DNA of 64,000 nt, taken from contig OX381710.1 of assembly GCA_947462335.1 (NCBI GenBank), forward strand, positions 25,761,772 to 25,825,771, read 5' to 3'. The translations under genes and the position numbers were made by a program. The DNA comes from Harmothoe impar. Taxonomy: Eukaryota > Annelida > Polychaeta > Phyllodocida > Polynoidae. A model generated the notes under the pieces. It had not been told where the DNA came from and did no database searches. It saw only the letters and a program-made list of their open reading frames with translations. This document shows positions 55,159 through 64,000 of the stretch, piece by piece (the stretch's first letter is position 1; every line of letters starts with the position of its first letter).

Positions 55159-57953
55159 TATCTAGAAAAGGGATTCTGTTAATCACAACTTAACCTTGTG
55201 CAACTATACTGTTGTCACCAATGTTTTTTTCCCTCAGGAATGACTGGCTGAAGTATCACAGGGGGACAGCTATATCATCTCCATTTATTTACAATACACA
55301 GGCAGCACAAGCCTTACATAAAATGCTACTTAATACTGATACCTGTTAAAATGTCAGAATCATAATGAATGTCAAACACAAACAAATCGTTATTGTTTAT
55401 TATCAATTACGCTGCATGCCATGTGAACTACCACTGCAGGCATTGGATATATTAAGCCAATGATACAGTTTTAGAATGATTTCCCCTTGGACAATTATGA
55501 ATATCATATCTCGTAAAATGTTTCGGAGCAATGAAAGCCATTGTTGTCTCTGGGGGGGATTCTCTGACCAAAAGACCAAAAGGGCCCAAAGCTGGGGGCC
55601 CACAGACACAGATACCTATACCCCTGAGTACCATCTGGAGAGGTCCCCATAGTGCCTGTTCCTTTCTGTAGAGAAGAAGACTAAATCCTGGTAGCCATGG
55701 TAACCTGGCCTAGTGTGACCAATGAATACAACAATCAGGAAGCGCTGATTGAATGAAAACAAGCAAATGTGTTTATATGAAGACTATGGTAGCAGCCGGA
55801 TGGGGTTCGGTTGTGGGCGGGGTAGTGGGTGGGTCTATTATGGCCCTTTTACTCTGAAATAGACTTGTTTTACTGAGTTCAGGATTTGTGTTATAGGCAG
55901 GGGCCCAGACCCCTTAACCTAAAGGTTTCGGGGGAGGGGGGAATGGTATGTTTTGGCACATCAACATTTTGGAGAAATAATAGAAACGTTCTAATATGCG
56001 TTCAGAATACTCCGAAATATGCCAATCTAAATGTGAAATTCCAAAGTTGTGTCATGAGCCATTGCATTTATGCCATGAGCGCTCCTTAACATGATAAAAT
56101 GAACTTTGGAATGACCCCTCTAAAAGCCCAGAATGCCCTATTAACCCCTGTTCCGCTGCCATATATACAGGCAGCACTAGCTAACTCCAGCTGGGTCTCC
56201 AGTTCCTAAGACAAATAAAGTAGAGTGGGAATAGATTGTTGTGAGCAGATAGAGTCTCACACTATAGAACAACTACCATGCCTGGTCAAAGGGTTCATAT
56301 GTTTACGTAGATGTGTTCTTTGCCCCGTTTCTATAAGGATCGTTATATTCATCGACATTAAATTCACCACGTAATATGCTAACGTTGGATGAATCCCCGA
56401 TCAAACATTGTCAAAACATCAAATTAATTCTAGGCAGATCTCATGGATGACATTGGTTTAAAGAAAAAAATATAAATAACGTTTTAATTGTATGCATGAC
56501 TTGAGCAAGTTTATTTTCTAACCTAGCTGGCTATAAATGGTACGTGCTAAGATAATAAAATATTGGTAGTATTCAACATCTGTACTGGGAATATGATATA
56601 CCTGTAGATTTATAGGTATATTGAGCACTGAAAACGTTTACGTTCGATTCTTATAAACATAGGTGTTGGGTGACAATGTAGTCAATTCCAGACAATATCT
56701 TATAAATATTAGCCCTGGCTAAGATTAACAAGATGAGGCCCTTCTGTACATACACATGGGCGGACCAAGGAATTTGAAAAGGGGTGGGGGTCCACCAAAC
56801 ACAGCAAAGCACCGAAAAGCTTCATACAGGGCTGCTGTATTAAATTGAATTCTAACGAAATATTACTACATTGTAGTATTAGTACCAGTATAACACTTTG
56901 TACAATTTTGTCAGAGGTCACTATACCGGAGTTAATAAACACAATCTATAGTTATTACTATTTTGCAGCTACTGACGACGTCTAGGCTACAGCACTTATA
57001 TATCAATATATCAACCGTTGTATAATATATAGTCGATAATCGTGGATCAACCACTTAACAACATTGCTTCAATGCTGAACTATACTGAATAATTTGCCTA
57101 CTGGGTTCCATGGAGAAACCAGAGGGGACCATATGATACTAGTAGTGAGAAAGGCCTGAGAAGAGACTGACCCACGTGTCCATATTGTCCATGTGGTGAT
57201 GGTGTGTACAGGGGGTGTTGTTGGTGTAACCTGTGTACATGTAGAATGAAGGCATTGTCTGCCAGACCACCATGTAACAAGGTGCTACCTACATGCTGCC
57301 CCACCCCACACTCCTCACAAAACATGAACCTTACTGCAGGCTACATATGTATGTAGTCATTTTTTCATTCTTTTCTGGCGAAATATGGATGACATTCAAT
57401 GAATGACAACTTTACATCCAAATTCCCCGTTTTCTGCTTCAGGAACAATCTTCAATTTGATAACCGCTGCCAAACTGCGTGGCCTGTGCTGTATTTTGTT
57501 CAGCATTGCACGAGTTTCCCCCGTGTTCTCATATTCCCGTTGCAGAGTGTGAAAGACCTATGCTGCTCAGCTCTAACCTGTGTGTTCAGAATGTAAGGGT
57601 ACACCCCCGGGGGTATGACACTACTGGAATGGCCACACGATTTTGAATTCACCCTGCCTCGTTGTCCTACTTGACATTGCACACGCGTTCTACATTCATC
57701 CAGCTATCCACACCTTATATCTGGATAATGCTGCATGACCAGGCTGCAATAGGAAAAGAGGAAAACATTAAATTTTGAAAAGTAGCAAATGATATGCTCC
57801 AACAAAATACACAGGCCCTGCTCTCCACACACCCACAAGGGCTTGTCCACGATCTACTCTTGCGGATGCATCGATCTTCGTAGGGATGCATCTTGGGATT
57901 TTAGTGTGAGAGTTAATTCATATTGGCTCAAAACATTTAGTACACTGCCATTA
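55159..57953. other. intergenic host DNA, no gene recognised
   Basis: No coding frame with domain or codon support, and no RNA gene seen. Confidence 0.5.
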
Positions 57954-58375
57954 GGCCTGTGTCCACTATACGACAAAGAAAGTGGAATATATGGTCGTTT
58001 TGACGTCCAGAAATATGTACATATCTGGGAATATATTTTGTAGATATATTCTACTTTAACTGCAGGTATGCTGTGTCCACTAGGCGTTATAAATTGCTGC
58101 CCAGACTGCCCAGGGCAAACATGGACAAGGTTTTACAATAGAATAAAGAGCATATATTCCAATTTCTGCACTAAAAATCAAACATGTTAGATATTCAAAT
58201 GCCCACTTTTGACGTCCATTTTTGACCCCTGCATATTGCTCTCCCACTTTTGTATTTGAGAATTTTGTCGTCCAGCTGTGTCCACAGGGACACAAAACAT
58301 ATATTTCGTATTTGTATTCAAATTCACGTTTTAACGGACGACAAACGGCCTCATATATGCTAGTGGACACAGGCC
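57954..58375. mobile_element. 422-bp MITE, copy 1
   Basis: Ends GGCCTGTGTCCACTATACG and TAGTGGACACAGGCC inverted, flanked by TA. Same length and sequence as copy 2 apart from scattered changes. Frames in it (for example 58080-58487, - strand) arise from the repeat and recur in copy 2. Confidence 0.75.
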
Positions 58376-58955
58376 TAATATCACGCCCCCTCCACTTCCC
58401 CAAATCCCTCGATCCGCGCCCTGGGGGATGGGAGGGGGGTGGGAGTAGACATATGGCTCTGGTTGTTCTATCAGGTGGTTTTTTCATTGACAGAGAACAC
58501 AGCTTTGTGCCGCCTGCTGTGTGGGTTAGACCCGGGCTGTGTTTATATGTCTCTGTAGGGGCCTCTGCTAACGGCTACCACACGCCATCTACACGTGGTT
58601 TTTACCCACTTTTGTACAATGGCAGACAGTACAGTACCAGGGTCCAGGGGCGGATCCAGGATTGAGGTTCATATAGGTTCCTTGGTTGCCCCAGACACAC
58701 AACCCAAATGTGGTGTTATGTTTAAAAGAGCAGCCCTATTTTACATAGAAATGTTTCTATTATGTTCAGGTCAGATGTGATATGGGGGCGGGGGAGGGGG
58801 TCGTATGGGAAGGCAGACATGTTTGTAGGATTATGGGGACATGTTAAGATCCCACATGTTAAGGCTAAGAAAAAGACTTGTGAAGGTGTGAAGAATAATG
58901 ATGCCGTTTTATCAACCCCGCCTAATTTCTGTCTCTCACAACTCATGTCCCTTTA

Positions 58956-59377
58956 GGCCTGTGTCCATTATACGACAAGGAAAGTGGCATATCTGGCCGT
59001 TTTAACGTCCAGCAACATGTACATATCTGGGAATATATTTTGTAGATATATTCTACTTTAACTGCAGGTATGCTGTGTCCACTAGGCGTTATAAATTGCT
59101 GCCCAGACTGCCCAGGGCAAACATGGACGAGGTTTTACAATAGAATAAAGAGCATATATTCCAATTTCTGCACTAAAAATCAAACATGTTAGATATTCAA
59201 ATGCCCACTTTTGACATCCATTTTTGACCCCTGCATATTGCTCTCCCACTTTTGTATTTGAGTATTTTGTCGACTAGCTGTGTCCACAGGGACACAAAAC
59301 ATATATTTCATATTTGTATTCAAATTCACGTTTTGACGGACGAGAAACGACCTGATATATGCTAGTGGACACAGGCC
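58956..59377. mobile_element. 422-bp MITE, copy 2
   Basis: Second copy of the same family in the same orientation, 1,002 bp after copy 1. Its TIR is shared with the 3.3-kb element at 34679, which suggests one transposase mobilises both. Confidence 0.75.
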
Positions 59378-60287
59378 TTATATGTTTATATATTATGTCT
59401 CTCTGTTTAAAACAAGCTAAAGAAAAACTTCTTGTAAACCTTACCCTGCAGCTCACTCTAGCTGCGGCACACAAAACTGTCCAGAGGAAACACACTGTGT
59501 TTTGCCTTACAATGTAACAATGTCCATGTACAGCAGCCCAGTGGCTTGTTACCTTCCCACCTGTTCCCGGACCACCACCTGCCTCCTGTTTACATCACAC
59601 ACCAGGCTGTGTTTGTTTCTGTTATCTGACAACCAATACATGCCCCCCTCCCTGTTGTACTCTCTTACTGTGACAGACTTTGGTTCACAGTTACAATTTA
59701 GGCATTTATTGCAGTGTTTCATGGAATTCCTGGCTGTGCCTTCTAGTCTCAGAGAGGTTTCTGGTCATTGTAGAGTAGCAGTGCACGGTGCCATGCACTA
59801 TCATCTCAAACAGCCGCATTCCTCATGACCTGATCTGCAAGTCCTATGATGGGCCGATACACCAAAAAAACAACCAATACACAGAGTGTGCTGTTGTGCC
59901 TGCTTTGATTAATTACAGGATGCCTTAAGGCCGATGGCACTTATAGTTAAAAAGTACACAACATAAAGACACTGGACATCCTGCCCTGCTTGCTTTATAT
60001 CAGGCCGAGAGACCACCTACCATGTAGTACCCTGGTCCTCCTGGGGTTCCTGTGGTCAGAGAACCAGGGCACCTACCATGGTGCAGCCTTATCTATCCTA
60101 TCTGACACACTGTGTGTGTGCTATACCCCCGGGGGAGGACCCAGGAATTCTGAAAGGGAAACCCTATCAAACACCAAAATCTCCTAAAAAGTGTCGTGAC
60201 ACATCAATTAACCCTGTCGGACATTGTTCACATGCATAGCACACAGAGCAGAGATGAGCACAGATCAAATGGCACACTTATACCATG

Positions 60288-61195
60288 CACAGAGAAAAGG
60301 AAGGGAGTCAGAAAGGGAGTCCAGGTCTTTCTTTCAGAATGACTCCCTTTGTGACTGAAAGGGAGTCAGCACTTTAGAAAGAGAGTCACTGTGACTCCCT
60401 TAAGAGCGTCACTGTGACTCCCTTAAGGGAGTCCACATCCTTGCTTTCAAAATGACTCCCTTTTAGTTAAAGGGAGTCCACCTCAACATTGACTCTCGTT
60501 GTAAAGGGAGTCTAGCTTATATTTGACTCCCTTTATGAAGGAAGTTGTACATCAATTACAATGATAATGTGCAGTCTCCTTTGCTCTATACAACATGCCT
60601 AATGGCTGTTACCAGAGCTCATCTTTCCACACTATATTGTTGCAAGGTCTAAGAGGGATATTTATTCAAGATCCCTCAATGCACACTATAGTCAATATGA
60701 ATGAACATCTGAATTGCCATGGATTTAACTTTTTTGTATTCCCACAAACTGGGTGTCTATGAAAGGTCATATACCTTAACTATCATAGTTATGCTAGAAT
60801 TATGAACCAACTCTTAATTATTTATCAAACTAGGAGCTGACACTAGATATTCATGCTACAACTATTCATATTAAGAGTGATTATGAATATTCATGAGTTT
60901 AGATATATATATATAGATGTTAGCCACCAGATTATTACTTCTTTTGGCATAGTGCTACCACCTAGCAGGACATGTTAGAACCAACTGTTGTTGACTCCCT
61001 TCCTATATGCCCAGACTCTCTTTGCCCCTTAAGAGAGTCCAACTAAGGTTGACTCCCTTTTTAAACAGAGTCAGGAGAGATGTGATTTGACCAAAGGGAA
61101 TCAGTTGGTTCTGACTTCTGACTCTCTTCTAAAGGGAGTCCAGGTCAGCTAGACTCGGTTCTGACTCCGAAATGACTCCCTTCCTTTTCTCTGTG
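60288..61195. mobile_element. 908-bp TIR element rich in GGGAGTC / GACTCCC words
   Basis: Ends CACAGAGAAAAGGAAGGGAG and the complement. Subterminal zones on both sides repeat AAGGGAGTC and GACTCCCTT many times in both orientations. No target duplication or gene is clear. Confidence 0.6.
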
Positions 61196-61767
61196 TGTAC
61201 AATATATACAATGTAGGACAATCTACATGTCATGTATATTGTCCTCTACCAGGAAAACCGATCATGAATGGTTACCTAGTTACAGGAAACCGAGTCCCTC
61301 TACTGTTTTTATACTCGTTAGAGGTTCTGCAATGACAGCGAAAGGAAGAAGTGTAGGTATGATATCGGTATAACAGTGCATGTCAAGTTACATGGGCATA
61401 TGCTCTGCCAACCCCTGTGAAGTGGCTAGGAGGTCAGTTTGGTGCAGTGTGATGTAACAGGGAGGCAGGTTACTGTTAATGTCAGTATCTAAGGTGTAAC
61501 CCATGTCTAACGCTGTAAGGCACTCGTGTAAAACGGTGACCTACTGATAGCAACTATCCTGAACATTAGATCTACCCGCAGTCCTCCCCAGGTTCTACCC
61601 TCAACTGCCCAGTATAAATAGGGTTCATGAAGAAGCTAGAAGAGGAGTAGCTACCAAAAATATGTTATTTTACATCAAAATAACGTTCTATAGCATTTTG
61701 CCACAATAACTTATGTAACCTTGTTTGCTGTGGATGGATAACAATTCAAGCCCACAGAGTCAAAACT

Positions 61768-62055
61768 ACTCTCATTCCCAAATCCTCCAGAAGGAAGGCT
61801 CTGGTAACAGCCAAATGACCTTGAACTTGGGATTTTGCTGGGTTTGGGCAACCCCTGCTGGTAGCTTGGAACCAGCAAACAGGAACAGGAAATGGAACCA
61901 GAGAGTCTGATGGTAAAACTACCATCATACATTCTGGTTCCTGTCCACTGGTTCCAGGCTACCAGCAGGGGTTGCCCAGACCCAGCAAAATCCCAAGTTC
62001 AAGGTCATTTGGCTGTTACCAGAGCCTTCCTTTGGAAGGATTTGGGAACGAGAGT
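61768..62055. repeat. 288-bp near-perfect hairpin
   Basis: Arms of about 140 bp (for example CCCCTGCTGGTAG... / CTACCAGCAGGGG and CCTTGAACTTGGGATTTTGC / GCAAAATCCCAAGTTCAAGG) meet at a tip GATGGTAAAACTACCATC. It could be a foldback MITE or, if transcribed, a source of small RNAs. Confidence 0.8.
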
Positions 62056-62101
62056 AAGTCAAAACGTGTTGGACTTTTTTGTAAATCAGAGGCAAACCTT
62101 A

Positions 62102-63377
62102 GGGGAGAGAGGGGCACGTTGACTACCTGGGCACGTTGAACCACTCGCTCTCTTTGCTATTCCTTTGAGAATTTTCCAGCAGTTTGCCTACTACATTACC
62201 CCCTTATATAAATGGTTGAGAGCAGCAACATCATATTTATTTTGGGATGCTGAAGAGCAACTCAGACAATATTGAAGATTTATGATGCCCTTGAAAGTAA
62301 ATATTTGCATTTGTTAAACTTTTGTTACAAAACATTACTGGCCAAAGATCACTATGGAGGTCAAAGTATACATCTAAATGCTTCAATAGTACCTGATTTT
62401 ACCCCTGAGCGTATGATGTAATTTGAATTACACCAACATTATCCATGATGGCTGGCATGGGGTACATTGAACCACAAAAATTGGGGCAGCTTGAACCATG
62501 CTCTTGAAGTACTAGTTCTATTATCTAACACATAAATGTGCCTGTGCATTGTAGTGCATAAAAGGACAAGGTATCACTGCTCCTCACCACAGGACAGCAT
62601 TTTTTAAAGGTCTTCTAATCAGCTTATAGGTGAGAGACGAGAAGGTGATACTCAGTTCAACCTCTGGGTCTACTATAGGCTGTATTAGGACCATTTAAAA
62701 ACCCATAGTTTATTAGGCACACGAAAAGAGACACACATAAGATATAATTTGGTTACACTATCATGATAGAATTATGTAGTCTGCCAATTGGGATGATAAA
62801 TTCTTTTGTAGCGTATTCAGAGTGCCTTTATCCCTAGATTATCACTTTTTGGAAGCAAAGCAGCCTGTGAAAGACTATAACCAAGGATTTATGTAGACCT
62901 TGCAAATAGCAGCAATCCTCTTAACATGGTTTATATAGACCTAAAGGGAAATTTGTAAGTCTCTAACCCAGTTACTAATCTAGAAACTTTAATTGACAGA
63001 CTAGTGTGTATCAAATATGTATTTTTCATACTCAATCCTCTTCAAAGGTAACAATAGGAAGTAATTACACCTAAACTTTCAATAATAAATCCATATTGCT
63101 GATAGTTTGAACCATTCAATATATATCAGATTCAAGGTGTCCCAGGGGGTGGGTCAACCTGTCCAGGGCATGGGACACATTGAACCACCCAAAGATTCTA
63201 ATTTAGAAAATTCAAAATAAATACAATAAACAACCATATACTTGCTTTGCCATAGGTGATCATATATCGCAATGCTATAAGGTAACTGCTAGATCCAAGA
63301 TTAAAGTCCAGATGATTTTGATGAGGTCAGGAAAAAAATAAATGTGCAAAAGTGGTTCAACGTGCCGCTCTCTCCCC
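62102..63377. mobile_element. 1.28-kb non-autonomous TIR element
   Basis: Ends GGGGAGAGAGGGGCACGTT and the complement (ACGTGCCGCTCTCTCCCC), flanked by TA. The inside carries GGGGCA(C/G)(G/C)TTGAACCA-like words several times. No coding content. Confidence 0.6.
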
Positions 63378-64000
63378 TACTTTGAAAATTGTCAAAAACG
63401 TTTTCCCTCCTTTGTACAGGATACCAGTAGTCAGTAGACGCTGACTCTCGTCCCCATCAGAGTCAAAACCAGATTCATTCTGATGATAGAGCTTTGTACA
63501 GCTTTGACTCTGACAAAAGACTTATAACTATTGACTTGTCTAATTTCCTCTCTGAAGGTAGAAGTAATGTAAGGTTCCAATTTTGAATATTTTCCTACAG
63601 AGTGAAAACAGTGGCCATCACAAATACCTGGTAGCATTGACTCCCGGGTATTGACTTCACAATACTGTACAACACTAGTTCTATCCTGCACATCGTACAT
63701 ATGTAGTCTGATAGAAAAACACTTCCCATAGTAGGTATTGACAGGGAACTGATACTGTGATAGTGATGAATAGGCTGATACAGATACAGGGTTATATCTA
63801 TGATTTCTATGATTAGGAGATACCAATACTACATTGTACTATCTAATCTCAGGGTATAGCATAGTAATCTCCTATCTCCTCTCAGCTGTATAATATATTG
63901 ATAATGACCACAACGGTATGTGGTGACCGTCACGATGGCCATTCTATCACGTGTCAAGTATATGAAGCAGATAATAAATTGGTGCGGGAAACTGATATAC
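63378..64000. other. window end, no supported gene
   Basis: A 131-residue frame (63431-63826, - strand) with four cysteines lacks a recognised domain. It may be a chance frame or part of an exon. Confidence 0.35.

Noticed and set aside
58080..58665. Frames of 135 and 147 residues on opposite strands
   Set aside because: They lie over the 422-bp MITE and its flank, partly recur in the second copy, and have no domain.
63431..63826. 131-residue - strand frame with several cysteines
   Set aside because: No recognised family, non-ATG possible start and no neighbouring exon found. Kept only as a note.

Overview
The window looks like nuclear DNA of a marine invertebrate animal. The evidence is one multi-exon extracellular metalloprotease gene with GT-AG introns, many small DNA-transposon derivatives, a LINE remnant and abundant satellites. 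An amphioxus-like deuterostome is my best guess, but annelid or mollusc cannot be excluded from sequence alone. No prokaryotic gene, CRISPR array, rRNA or tRNA was recognised.

Region 1 (1-17,795) is the 3' part of a host gene on the + strand. It encodes a secreted astacin-type zinc metalloprotease with the order astacin, EGF, CUB, EGF, TSP1, MAM, Cys-rich tail. I can follow 12 exons whose phases agree throughout and sum to 598 codons including the stop. Two minisatellites sit exactly on exon borders of this gene: a 42-bp unit duplicates a 3' splice site (1-477) and a 35-bp unit duplicates a 5' splice site (15,092-16,222).

Region 2 (1,895-11,371), inside the intron between exons 2 and 3, is a complete mobile element of 9.5 kb (E1). 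It has long terminal inverted repeats and a perfect 6-bp target duplication (ATGACA). It encodes a protein-primed type B DNA polymerase broken by one in-frame stop, a low-complexity protein ending in PC4-like single-stranded-DNA-binding domains, and a protein with two Death domains. Region 3 (24,806-34,539) is a second element of the same family (E2, 9.7 kb, target duplication CTGGTG). It lacks the polymerase and carries a short charged protein, a 397-bp tandem repeat, a cluster of hairpins and a 467-residue alanine-rich protein. Both elements have the same outer ~105 bp, the 6-bp duplication and the polymerase type of Polinton/Maverick elements. They are about half the usual size and show no integrase, packaging ATPase, maturation protease or capsid gene. 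The inner parts of their terminal repeats are dense arrays of promoter-like motifs (CCAAT, CACGTG, GGAAGT, TGACGTCA in E1; CCAAT, CACGTG, ATTTGCAT in E2). This is the most interesting system in the window: a small Polinton-like family with a replication module in one member, exchangeable cargo and composite promoter/origin-like ends.

Region 4 (17,795-24,805 and 34,540-64,000) has no convincing host gene. It holds a CR1/L2-like LINE 3' remnant, several MITEs with 2- or 3-bp target duplications, foldback elements (one of 4.2 kb), a TIR element that contains a 1,374-bp unit repeated almost identically, and assorted minisatellites. E2 itself is inserted into the end of one such MITE, and a relative of another host repeat lies inside E2, so the insertions can be ordered in time.
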